NCBI GenBank assembly: GCA_003439945.1
Contig: QVRM01001369.1
Coordinates: forward strand, 749,501-813,500
Length of the DNA stretch: 64,000 nt
Direction of reading: 5' to 3'
From: Dermanyssus gallinae
Taxonomy: Eukaryota > Arthropoda > Arachnida > Mesostigmata > Dermanyssidae
Shown: one piece after another, positions 37,363 through 48,534 of the stretch
How positions within the stretch are numbered: the first letter of the stretch is position 1
Layout of the letters: each line of letters starts with the position of its first letter
Notes under the pieces: model-generated
What the model was told of the DNA's origin: nothing
The model's input: only the letters and a program-made list of their open reading frames with translations
The model's database searches: none
Position numbers and translations under genes: made by a program

Positions 37363-38085
37363 TTTTTATAAAATAGTCTCGAGATATTTTAAAGTGCCTC
37401 AGTAACCTAATAATAAAGTGCCGTTAAAAAGTTGTCTTACATATATTTTTATGTTATTTCATGTAAATGAAAGTTCTTCCTTGTAAGGCAGTATTTTTGG
37501 CCGTGTATATTCTCCCACAAACGGACGGCACGGTTTTTAGATTATAAATGGCTGACTTTAGTATGTGCCCTAAATCCCAAATTTCCGCGCAATATGTGGC
37601 TGAGTACTAGGATAATTTGTCTTTAACTAAATAGGTACTTTATGGCTAACTTATTTAAAAGAACTCATATAACAAATGTTTGCAAAACTAAATTTGCAGA
37701 GTAAAATTGATTTGTCAATTATGCATCACCGTTACCAAAAATGACGTAGCTTGATTTGCAGTGGGGTCTTTTACCGACAACCCGTCCATCCACTGTAATA
37801 CTCTACCAGGGATTTGTCAGTTATAATTCATGTTTGGCTTTAAAAGGTATGCTTCCGGGGGCACACAGTTTAAACTCACTGCTCTTGTGAGCAGTGAGTT
37901 TAAACTGTGTTTTCGTTTTATTTTTTTGTAGGTTTTCGATACAGCTACATTAATTTTGTTTAAGTTACGTAAACCAAGTTCTTAAAAATTGTATTGCTAT
38001 CATTGTTGTAGTCATTGCTATTGTGAACACTCTAACTCGACCATGTTGAAGAGTTGGGCAAAATTATCTACAAAATGTCATCTAT
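37363..38085. other. Unassigned sequence with one strong hairpin
   Basis: No gene recognised. Contains the perfect hairpin at 37863-37910. Confidence 0.5.
37863..37910. repeat. Perfect 22-bp hairpin, 4-nt loop
   Basis: 37863-37884 is exactly complementary to 37889-37910, with TTGT between. The arms contain GTTTAAAC. A T-rich stretch follows. No element is recognised around it. Confidence 0.9.
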
Positions 38086-39060
38086 TGAAATTCAAGTCCA
38101 AACTCAGTATAACGCCTGATGGTCTGCCCAGCTATTTCTACAAACATTGTGGCTTCGATATTTGTTATCCTTTATCAATGATTTTCGAACGATCCTTAAA
38201 TGACGGCTCGATTCCTGAGATGTTTAAGACTGCAATCGTTTGCCCTGTACATAAAAAAGGCGATACATCTCGGGTTGAAAATAAACGTAACGTATCACTA
38301 ACCTGTAAATCATCGAAACTTTTTGAAATCGTTATTACGGACGCTATATATCAAAATGCTAATAGTCAGAGTTTAATCTGCAAAGAACTCAGTTAGAGAC
38401 TGCGAATTGGTACAAAGATGTATAAACGATTTCTATGATTGGACACAACGTTTAGACCTGAAACTTTCAATCCCGAAATGCAAAACAATGCACTTTAGCC
38501 GAAAAAATACAAGATTAGTTTATAAAATTCATAATTGCCTCCTCGAAAGTGTTAACGCTATGAAAGATCTGGGAATTGTTATGACCCCTGATTTAAACTT
38601 CTCAGAACAAAGTGGAGAAGTGGCACTGAAAGCGACAAGAAAATGTAATTGGATTCTCAGATCCTTTGTTCTAAGAGATGCTGAATTGTATATGCAACTA
38701 TTTAATATCTATGTCAAACCAGTACTGACGTATGCATCCTCTGCATGGTTTCCAAGCAACAAGATGAATCGACAATTATTGCAGAATGTGAAAGGACATA
38801 GTTGATGTTTTTAAAGAACTGGACCAAAAATGCTTACAAAAGGTCATACAAAATGAAGAATTATGTGGTCAAATGTTCAACTGTAGACATTCGCATACAC
38901 GATCTAAGGTTCGCTACGAACCGAAATGCATAGCGAAAAAGGAAATTGTAATGTCCCTGTTTCCTTGGAGAGCAACCCGAACCTATGCATGAATGTTGTG
39001 ATTTTCTTGTAATGTACATTTTCCCTTTATTGTAAATAAAGCGCGTATTATGAATGAATG
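38086..39060 (+). mobile_element. LINE lacking its RT catalytic core
   Basis: First frame (to 38396): ITPDGLPSYFYKHCGFDICY, PLSMIFERSLNDGSIPEMFK, CPVHKKGD and VSLTCKSSKLFEIVI, i.e. RT blocks 1-2. Second frame (38407-38805): YDWTQRLDLKLSIPKCKTMH, MKDLGIVMTPDLNFSE and LFNIYVKPVLTYASSAWFPS, i.e. thumb and beyond. The AFD, QGS-type and YADD blocks that should lie between are absent: frame 1 jumps to frame 2 within some 40 bp. The 3' side ends with AATAAAG and GAATGAATG (39030-39060). Confidence 0.7.
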
Positions 39061-39106
39061 TATAATACATTATGTTAGGTTTGCATTTTTCAACCAATGG
39101 CTTTTA

Positions 39107-39245
39107 CCGAACAAGGTGGCTTTGTGGCAAAGCCATTGTCTTGCATGAGTTCAAGTTCTGGACCGGCCAGACTTGATTTAGTTTTCATGGTTCCCAATTT
39201 AGACGAGGTGAATGACGGAGTACACTATAATGGACCACGGTCGGG
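39107..39245 (+). mobile_element. tRNA-derived SINE (family shared with 61.7 kb)
   Basis: GAACAAGGTGGCTTTGTGGC (A-box) and GAGTTCAAGTTC (degenerate B-box), followed by GACCGGCCAGACTT and CCAATTTAGACGAGGTGAAT. The same order of blocks occurs on the minus strand at 61794-61655, so this is a dispersed family rather than a tRNA gene. Confidence 0.7.
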
Positions 39246-39883
39246 CCAAAACATGTTTTAATAAACGGATGATGCCTTAGTATCCACCCACATTACACAA
39301 AGTACCAAAATGTACTATTTTTTACGGAGACAAATTCCTGTAGCAATGAGGCTGGAAGGGGCGCAACGAATCTGCTGCAGCATTTGTCATTGGGATCTGG
39401 CCTCGGCCGTTAAACAGATATGCTGTGAAACGTATGCGTTGGCACCTAAAGAGTACAGATATTCCTAGTAATCCAGAAAACTACGGAGAAGAGCTATGTT
39501 TTAGGATTTGCGGACTAAAACGCGATAAAATACACTTACATACATCCTGCACTTTTAGCCATATAGCCTAGTGAACCAGACATGCCGTTAATCATTTAAA
39601 ATGTATGATGTCAGAAACACATTTGAAATAACAGTTTCAAATGGCTGTTATCTGGGGAAAACAGGGCGGCGACAAAAAAAAATCCGAAAATGTCAAATGT
39701 TACCTAATCCTGCTAGTAAAACTACTGCTTTTCGATTGACTTTAGCAAAGATTCCTAAAGACTGGTTTCTGAGGTAGCTGTGTTATGAGGGATGTGTTGT
39801 TAGAAGTCGCGGTGATTCCACTGAGTTTTGCCGGGATTCAATGCTATGATTCGTACTAAAAACTGTGTACGTTATATATGTGC
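39245..39883. other. Unassigned sequence
   Basis: No feature recognised. Confidence 0.4.
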
Positions 39884-39899
39884 ATTGTAATTCTATGAT
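39884..39899. repeat. Target-site duplication, left copy
   Basis: ATTGTAATTCTATGAT, identical to 41336-41351. Confidence 0.9.
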
Positions 39900-41335
39900 G
39901 GAGACCTTCCCGACGAACAACATGGATTTAGGACCGGCAGATCGACGATCTCGGCCTGCCAAAAACTGATGGAAGAAGTGCAATCGACGCTAACAAGGCG
40001 CGGACAGCCTTTAAGTTCCATCTTTGTAGATTTCAAAGCAGCATTCGATTCAGGATCACGCTCGATAGTGCTAGAGAAGCTCGCGGAATCTGCTGTACCA
40101 CTCAGACTACTAGAACTCCTCAGAGCTATTTTACAGAAGAATATGATCTCAATCGACGACGGGGTAGTGATACGCGATAGTCTCGAGCAGACGACGGGGT
40201 TCGCACAGGGGGATAACGTCAGCCCGCTACTATTCGCGGTCCTCATAAGCGATCTACCTTCACGGATCACCACGAGGCATCCGCTCGTCAAAGTCATTCT
40301 GTACGCTGACGATCTGGTGATGCTCAGTACGAGCAAACACCACTTGCAACAAGCAATAGTCACAATGACGAGGTACGTCAGCGAGGTTGGTCTCACCATC
40401 AACAACAGTAAAACTGAGGCGCTCAAATTCCGCAGAGAAGGTCGTCTGGCTGCTAGCGACGAACTCCGCTTGGGGGGTGCGCCAGTCAGGTATGTAAAAT
40501 CCTTTACATACCTCGGCATAACTCTCACCACAACAGGGACTGCGTTCCGCCTGCACGTTGAACAACGGGTGAGAAAGGCTCTGATTGCGTCAACAACAAT
40601 CGAAGCGCCCCAGAAGCTCTCGATCGATACCGCCCTGCGCCTATTCCATCTCAAAGTCGCGCCAACGGCTACATACGGAGTGCAGCTTATATGGCGACAC
40701 CTCAAAATGAACGACCTCGCAACGCTGGAGAGAGTTAAGCCCGCGTTCTTAAAGCGAGTTCTGGGCCTGCACTCCTCCGCTCGCAACCGCCTGGTTTATG
40801 TAATGACAGGGACTTTGCTATTCGTAGAAAGTATACGGAAGATGTATAGGCTGCAGGAGACAGAGGCATACAATGCGTTCATTCAGCTTCAGGAGGACAA
40901 ACTGGCCGACATAGATCCTGATATCTTCATAACACCTGCAATGACTGACGACGCGTGGAAAGGGCCCGACCGACCGAATCGCCATGTGATAGTGCGTTTT
41001 TCGGTACACGGCTACCACCACCACCTACGCAGTGCAGAAGGCTTCCACGACCCCGATGTTGACTGCAGATGTAAATATTGTCATATTGAATGCTCTAGAT
41101 ATCACGGTCTTGTTTGTAGTAACATTGGGTCTCGCACATGTTATTAATAAAACGCACTTATATAAAAAAAATCTGTTGGCCCGTTTAATGTCATCATAAC
41201 TTTGTATATTGTATACGTTTATATTCTATATTTTATACAATTCTTGTAACTGCATTTGTGAGCTCCTGACGCCGAGCCAACTCTTTGTACTTAGGTATAA
41301 TCGACACTAAATGTGTGAATAAATGGAATTCATGA
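39900..41335 (+). mobile_element. Young 5'-truncated LINE with intact RT frame and 16-bp TSD
   Basis: ATTGTAATTCTATGAT occurs at 39884-39899 and again at 41336-41351, bracketing the element. The frame is open from 39891 to the stop at 41145. It reads GDLPDEQHGFRTGRSTISAC, then (counting from Met at 39969) FVDFKAAFDSGSR at residues 19-31, TTGFAQGDNVSPLLF at 75-89, YADD at 112-115, a thumb/connection region, and a C-terminal Cys/His cluster CRCKYCHIECSRYHGLVC. The N-terminal endonuclease and early RT blocks are missing through 5' truncation. The 3' UTR is about 190 bp and ends GAATTCATGA with no poly(A). It belongs with the element at 52.7-54.6 kb. Confidence 0.9.
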
Positions 41336-41351
41336 ATTGTAATTCTATGAT
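41336..41351. repeat. Target-site duplication, right copy
   Basis: ATTGTAATTCTATGAT, identical to 39884-39899. Confidence 0.9.
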
Positions 41352-41430
41352 AGTATCATAGTGTTATCATAGTATAGTACTGTAAAATGGGTAGCGGTAA
41401 AAGCAGATTGGATTAGGCTGCAAATACTGG

Positions 41431-42240
41431 TACAAGGGCGGATCGAAAAGTTTTGATAGACGCTTATAATAAAAATAAAATGTATTTAGTCTTCCAAACT
41501 GTTGTTTCCCTTTAAAAGCTCTCCCACCCGCTATAATGCACTTGTGCCACTCTTTTCCCATTCTTGGAAACGTTTTTTAAACGCGTCGTTCGGCATCAAA
41601 TTTAATTGCTCTTGCAATTTTTTCTCTTTATCTTCTCTATAGTCTCGAAACGTTTTTCTTTTTAACTTTTGTTTATCAGTGGGAACAGAAAAAGTCGTAC
41701 GGAGCTAGATCCGGTGAATTGGATGTTGCGGAAATATAGAAGTTGGAATTCTCATCCTATAATCCGAAATCTCTAACGGAAGATCCAAAGGTTGTTTACC
41801 CAGAATTCGGGCTTCTTGCGTCGGACGTCCTAATGTAATCTTCTTAAAATTTCGCGATCGTATTTCTTATTGACCGTAGAACCAGGTGGCAAATATTCGT
41901 TTACGACGATTCCCTTGTAGTGGAAAAAACGGTCAAAATATCTTTGGTGTTGAACCTGCTCTGTCTGAATTTATTGGATCGACTCTCTCCTTGGAAGCAC
42001 CCTTTGAGGATTAGGCTTTGTTTTGGATTATTTTGCTGTCGCCGACGGGCGTTATTTTGATGGAATTTCAACATTTTTGCAACTAACTTTGGATCCAGTC
42101 TTCTCACGCATAAAATATCGATTAACTGATTCATAAGATTTTTCTAACTACTCAGCTCTCTTCTTTGTATCAATCCTGCTTGTCGCAATTCGGCCATTAT
42201 TGAATACAACATCACGAAATTTATGTCTACATAAAAACAC
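41431..42240 (-). mobile_element. Broken mariner-like transposase with one terminal repeat
   Basis: The minus strand reads LDPKLVAKMLKFHQNNARRR, SRFNTKDILTVF, then (shifted) HYKGIVVNEYLPPGSTVNKK and YDREILRRL, later KEKKLQEQLNLMPNDAF and KKRFQEW, and finally KEWHKCIIAGG. This is the order of a mariner (DD34D) transposase with at least three frame breaks. At 41431-41458 TACAAGGGCGGATCGAAAAG resembles a mariner terminal repeat. The matching repeat at the other end was not found before the SINE at 42.3 kb. Inactive. Confidence 0.75.
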
Positions 42241-42325
42241 TTTAGAATGGCGCCAAATATATCATGAATGAAGACAGAAACGCAAATTAACTACTTCATT
42301 ATTTAGTACCCATATCAAATTTGTA

Positions 42326-42611
42326 GCGGCGGTGGCTTAGGCGGCTAACGCACCGTTCGAAACGGGGCGTTGCCATGGCAACCACGGTTAGCAAAACATC
42401 GCTAGTTCGAGCCCTGGCCGTGCTGGTAGAATTTGTTGGACGTGGTTGTCATTGCCTTGCTGCTACATACCTCTGCTGGAGAAAGCCTATATAATTCCAG
42501 TACGAGAACGCGATGACGATAGATGCATTTAGACGCTATCGTGCCACAGGCAACTTAGCCCATTACGAGCGTCTAAAATGTAGTTGTCAGAGCGTTAAAA
42601 AAAAAAAAAAA
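42326..42611 (+). mobile_element. tRNA-derived SINE with poly(A) tail
   Basis: A-box GGTGGCTTAGGCGGCTAACG near 42333 and B-box GCTAGTTCGAGCCC near 42408, followed by about 170 bp of unrelated body and A15 at 42597-42611. The tRNA part has a long variable-arm-like insert (GGGGCGTTGCCATGGCAACC). No target duplication was seen. Different family from the SINEs at 11.2, 39.1 and 61.7 kb. Confidence 0.7.
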
Positions 42612-43203
42612 TGTGATTAACCGTATCTTTCTGGTCAGCGCGTCCGAATTGAGTACCTTCCGTGTCAAAAGCATCCTACCTAGATTACCATCTCAAGAAA
42701 AGACAAAAACGTACTTACGTAATGATTGTACTTACGTTAATTTTATTTATTTATTGTTGTCAATAATAATAGACATGTTACACCAACGCACCGTAAACGC
42801 CTCTATGGCAACCGAATAAGCTACTGCGAATTGAAGGCAAGGGCTCTTCCAAAACTTTAGTTTCCCCTACCTCTCGCCTAGGGAAAGGCCTCTTCTTCTA
42901 CTTTTTGCACTCACCATTTTCGGTAAGTGCAAACAACAATAGTATCAATAATAATATTAATAATAATAATAATAGCAATAACAGTGAACACAGTAAATAG
43001 TAATACGAATATTGACAGGGATTGCTCATACAATTTCCAACCATTCCTTCTGCGTTTTTGTCGTTGCCGTGACATCGACGCGTTTCCTCGTCCACATTAC
43101 GTTGCGTCATTACTATATTTTATTTCGTATAAACACGTGTGTTGTTTGTTTCGTTTAGTTTTTAGGTAATTCGGTCGTCGGTTGTAAGCCCAAGCATTTA
43201 TTT

Positions 43204-43253
43204 ATCGTTCTGCAGGACATATATATACTCGTATGTATATCCTGCAGAACGAT
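43204..43253. repeat. Near-perfect hairpin
   Basis: ATCGTTCTGCAGGA at 43204-43217 is repeated inverted at 43240-43253. The inner TA-rich part is also mostly complementary, giving an extended stem. Confidence 0.8.
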
Positions 43254-43255
43254 AT

Positions 43256-43260
<5 letters not shown>

Positions 43261-43289
<29 letters not shown>
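43261..43289. repeat. (AT)n microsatellite
   Basis: About 29 bp of AT dinucleotide. Confidence 0.93.
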
Positions 43290-43291
<2 letters not shown>

Positions 43292-44792
43292 CGTACACAG
43301 TGATCGCGCTGCAGAATTACATCTGGCCAAGGTAAGCGTCACCACGTTAGCGGTCATAGCAGCAACAAGTAACCCGACTAAGTGGCCCATTTCCTTGTAG
43401 GGTGGATATTTGTATAAGAAGCAGTGACTTGAATCACACTGCAATGCCGCCTCGTCGTAGGCGGCCGGGACTTCCAATGGAAAATCATTTGGTGGCACAG
43501 ACCGACCGACCGGCCGCAGAAATGAAGCTATAAGCTTCGTTACTACTGCTGTTATTGTGATTGTTATTTTTGTTGCCTTTGGTGTTGTTGCTGTACTTGT
43601 TGCCGCAGTAATAGCAAATGTTTTTGCTGTCCGCGGTTATCGTTATTTTTATTGTCGTTGCTGTTGTTGTTGTCGTCGTCGGAGAGGATCCAGATAAACG
43701 TACGATTCGAGTACGATTCTATCGTACATTTTTCTCCGCTAATTCACAATAACCAATTAGTCAAAATCAGCAGAATTCCTCTTCTAAACAATGTTGATCG
43801 ATAATGTGGCTCATTATCGATTGAAAGATTTCAGATGATTGGTTTCGCCCCGCATTGTTGGACTCGTGCACATACAGGACTGTGTGGGCATTGTAGGTCT
43901 GGTTTCGTTGTTTATTTTTAAACGCAGACAAATATCGACTGCACACCTAGGTAAGTCATTCTCACGGAATTTTTTCCAACAAAACAAACAAAACCGTAAA
44001 AAACAAATAAAACACAGCTCTTTAATTAAATTTGCACAGCTAACGTCCAAATGGAGAGCAGCACATCATCCCTGCTATTCTGTGCGGCCTAAGAGTGCAT
44101 TCGTTTGCACTTTTCGCTTCGCCACATCTTCTATTGTACTCCTATATGCTGTTTTCTGCCCGTAGTCAGTAATAGATCCTCCTTCAACTCTCACCCTTCC
44201 TCCTTCGCTCTCCCTCTATATTAATATATATATTCAAAGTTGCGGACTCAATTCCGGCGTCGCATATACCGTTAGAGTACATTGTATATATTGTATAGAA
44301 GATTGCAGATTTAATTACTCAAAGTATAATAATGAATTAGGTAAAAATAGAAATAATTAAATCGGAGTTTGCGTTCCTTTGCTGGTCCGCTGGTTACTAA
44401 AAGCGGCATCATGGAAGTTGTGGCCTGGTTCTCTGAATCAGTTCTGATAACTTGACGCATTCTCATATTCAATTTTGATGGCGCGTTGTTTCTAACACAT
44501 CGTGGTGTGAATGTTCTTTTTCATCATATAATCAACCGATTAAGTGCTATTTTTATGTTTGCATCGTCAGCACGTCCCGCGTACGATCTTTTTGTCGACT
44601 TCCACCGTTTTACACTTCTGGAATGTTGCAACTTCGATTCTTTAATTGAATGCACACACCTACCATATCTGTATTCTCCCTGTTCAAGGTACTACACGGA
44701 AGGAACACAGATGTAGTTGCTGACAGCTCATGCCTTGAATTATATTGCTTAGACGAGCAAGCAAACATATCGCCAAGTGCATCGAACATACG

Positions 44793-44801
<9 letters not shown>

Positions 44802-44824
<23 letters not shown>
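44802..44824. repeat. (AT)n microsatellite
   Basis: About 23 bp of AT dinucleotide after a short CA run. Confidence 0.92.
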
Positions 44825-46212
44825 GCAGCTTCGGTAAGTGGTAAGTGCAGCTCCCATCTCGTTCTCGTTTACTACAAGAATGTTGGTACACAATAGGTGT
44901 ATATAATACGTCGATGTAGCATAGCGGTGTGGCGCATGAACAGGGCTGTCCGTTTTACAGAGCTCGCGCAGGAGATTTCGGCATTTGAACACCTAATGAG
45001 TACCTTTAGAAAAAAGCCAACATCTAGGCTAATATATATGTAACCGACCAGACTTCATAGGAGGAGGATTAAAGTATTTTCCTAATCTTCCTATCTAGTG
45101 TTAGAACAATCAACGTACACACTGTAAATCACGTAAATAAACTACCATGTTCGGGACAAATTCGGGTATCGAATATCTACGACAGGGTCCTGCTTTAATA
45201 CATAGCTAGACGAGGCTGCGTGGTACTACAACAGAATAATTTTAAGATGATAGATATGCACTGTATGAGGAAACTCAGTATAATCGTAGGAAAGCGGAAA
45301 AGTGCCCCGAGGTAGCTACTTTATGTTACGTCTGTTACGTGATGATATTATATGTGAAGCTATTTTTAAGTAAACAAACTACAATTATTATCATGTATCT
45401 AAATGCACTCACACCGTCACTTTTAAGACGTAGATTTCATTTTAAAGACAACACCGTACTCTACCGATATTTCGTAGCCGAATCATAAGGGCGCTCAACG
45501 GGAATATGGATATATTTGTTTGTTTGTAAGCTGTACCTTTTATTATTATTATATATGTCATTGTTGTTGTTGTTTTTGTGGTTGGCCTTGTTGCCGGTTT
45601 GTTGTTGTTGTTGCTGCTGCCGTACTTGCTGCTAGTTGTATTTTAACATGGCTATGCTAGTCTATATTACCACAGTACTATGGAGCGAGATCAACGTTGT
45701 ATTCTCTATAGTGCTCTGGTTTTTCGATGAGGTCATTAACTATCCCATACATTTGTGGGCTGTACTAAAGACAAATGGTGTATTCGCCCCAATTACGACT
45801 GGCGTAAGGAGAGCTGGTTGCTGAACTAGGTATAACATGATTACTGCGCGGAAATAAAATATCGCCCAACGCGATGTTTTGAGGACATTAAGTTCTTTGT
45901 GAAATTTCGACATTTTGGGGGCGATCGCTATACACATGATCTAATGTTGACAGGAAAATCCAAGTTCCTTCTTCATTCAGTTAGCCGGAGCGTTTTGGGG
46001 CGAAGTCTTGCCTGTTGCACTCTTATCTAATCTATGTTTAATACAAGATTACGAATACTTGTTTTCGTTGAAAATGTAAACATGTGCGGCGTAACGGACT
46101 ACGTGCCTTCAACTAACCGATAGCCAGGGTGTGTATGAGAGCAGCTGCTGCTGCTGCTTCAACAATATCGTTATTCATCGGTTTCCTTACCCATACTTAA
46201 CGCATACAAATA

Positions 46213-46214
<2 letters not shown>

Positions 46215-46247
<33 letters not shown>
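46215..46247. repeat. (AT)n microsatellite
   Basis: About 33 bp of AT dinucleotide. Confidence 0.95.
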
Positions 46248-46248
<1 letters not shown>

Positions 46249-47460
46249 CACATACGTCGGCGCATTAACTAAAGCGATATATTATCTAGTTGCTTACTCC
46301 CATCAGTGATAAAAGGCGAGTGCGGGAGGAAGGTACATGTGGAGGGCAATAAAACCATGCATTCGCTTGTTCTAATGGCTCCATAGCATATAACATCCGA
46401 GCATAGGATCTATTCGATTGCTCTTTCTTCTCTTTTCTCGTTGTTATCTCCCGAGCTCTCTGCGTAGAGCGCGCTATATGGCAAGGGCAAAGTACACGAG
46501 AACTCGGCGCATATTCAGGTCGGTTCGACTTAGGGTGCACTAAAAGGGCGGAACAGCAGCGTTTGGCTGAGGTCGGTACGATCGACTTCACGTCAATAAG
46601 AGCGCGGTTTCTCTCGTACGAGGGTGGAACTGAGTCGTCGCCGTCGAGGTCAGTATCCAACGATTACTTTAGCGAGGACTAACGTGAAGGTCTCTGTGTT
46701 AGTTGGGCTACTCCTCTGTGGGCTAGCTCACCTCACGGTACCACCGGCGTCCGTGAGAGAGCGAAGGGTAGATCAAGGGCAAGAGAGAGGGAACCTTTAA
46801 AGTAGCGCTCGCTTAATGTTGAATTTGTATCGATGTCTAAGCTCATCTCTCCAGCCCAACATCGCCACGAGCATTCGGCTGCCAATTGGTACAACATGCA
46901 TTCGTTACATACTACGAGCGCACTGAGCAAGCTGAAGGAGGGAACACCACAGTGAAAGCGAGAAACAAGCAGGGCTAACTAGATAAATCGATGCGTTTAC
47001 GTCAAGCATTTGCGCGGTTAGCATCGTCATTGGCTGGATGTGAAAGTGCCACTTGACTAACACGCTTTAATCAGCAGCGTTCAAAGTGCGCCAAAGTGTC
47101 TATGAGGCAATTTGCTGATTGGATATTAAGTGACTTCAATTCACTTATGGAAATCTCTTGCTACACCCTGAAAACCCTGTCCAACTCGGTCTCTCTCTCT
47201 CTCTCTCTTAACGTTTCTTTTTTCGCGGCATTGTTTTACATACTACCGTTTTCCATCAATTCTTAACAAGCTTGACAAGTCTACCATCTCCCGATCATAA
47301 ACTGTCCTCAAGTTCGGACAGAATCGAATTGAGTGTCTTCTTGGATAGAGCAGCTATACGTTTTAACATAACTTGACACTTGGGAACGATCTGTGTATAG
47401 ACTCCAAATCAGCTGCCAGCACGGTCGGACGCATTAAAGATTCTGATTCCGAACCATGTG

Positions 47461-47463
<3 letters not shown>

Positions 47464-47499
<36 letters not shown>
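47464..47499. repeat. (AT)n microsatellite
   Basis: About 36 bp of AT dinucleotide. Confidence 0.95.
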
Positions 47500-47501
<2 letters not shown>

Positions 47502-47622
47502 TTAGCGTCTAGAGTACGTCTCACTAGAATAAGGGGTGTACTCGTCTCTATAATGCGGATGCGTAAATAGATGCCCGGTCCGTTTGCCGGCGGTAGTATA
47601 CATGCGAAATAAACAAGAGAAG

Positions 47623-47624
<2 letters not shown>

Positions 47625-47658
<34 letters not shown>
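47625..47658. repeat. (GA)n microsatellite
   Basis: About 34 bp of GA dinucleotide. The Ser/Leu frame across it is not a gene. Confidence 0.95.
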
Positions 47659-47661
<3 letters not shown>

Positions 47662-48486
47662 AACAGATAGGAAACAGGGAGAACATGGCTTGAATGCAGG
47701 TGTAGGGTGGTGCAGCGGCCGAGCCAGGGCCCATTGGACAGAACCGTTAGCCTTTTGGCGCCTTCTGCCTGCCAATCAGGTCGAACATGAATGACCGCCT
47801 TCTTGGCGCCTACAAGTGGGCCATTTATTGGCCTGTTGAGTGGACCTAGTTGAAACAGCCAGTTTAGTTGTAGCTAGCTGGTTCTCCCTTAATACAACGA
47901 ATATTACTGCGACATCTTCGCCATTGTTGTTGTTGTTGAATCGATCCTGAATTGTTGTTTCTCTCCTACTCGAGTCGAGGGTCCGGCGTCACAAGTAATT
48001 TTGCCGGGTTCGTATTGGCAACAGTCGCCGTTCTGTTCTTGAATTTCGCGGTTACTGCTGCTGTCGTTGATGCGGCTTGCCGCTCGTATATTAAATGTTT
48101 TTTTTCGTTACGTTCGGTTTGTTGTTTGGTAATATTTATTTGTGTTTCTTTATTGCTGATAATATTACGTCGTTACTGCTGCTGGCTACTTCTGTGGTTC
48201 GGTCTTGTCATCCGGTAGTAGGCGGAGCTTATGCAATGTAAATGCAGTAGCTGTCGTAATAGTTCTATAGTGTCATTGGTCTGTCCTGCAACAGTCAATA
48301 CTGACTAAAGTTTTCTCTCTATATACTTCAGCATACCGATAAAGCACATACTGGGAGTAAGCGTTTCCATGTTGCCATGCTATAGGGTTAACGCCTTATT
48401 CTGCACTTTCGTGTGTGGCCCTGTCTGCATGTGCAATGGAGGCGTTTGCGAGGTGCTAGCACATGGATAAGAAGCCGTTCACCTGA

Positions 48487-48489
<3 letters not shown>

Positions 48490-48533
<44 letters not shown>
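48490..48533. repeat. (AT)n microsatellite
   Basis: About 44 bp of AT dinucleotide. Confidence 0.96.

Positions 48534-48534
<1 letters not shown>

Noticed and set aside
39893..40786. 297-codon minus-strand frame.
   Set aside because: It is the antisense shadow of the intact LINE RT frame on the plus strand.
46570..46660. The minus strand has GTACGAGAGAAACCG, resembling the 28S rRNA sarcin-ricin loop.
   Set aside because: The similarity stops after about 15 bases; flanks do not match large-subunit rRNA, so it is probably chance.
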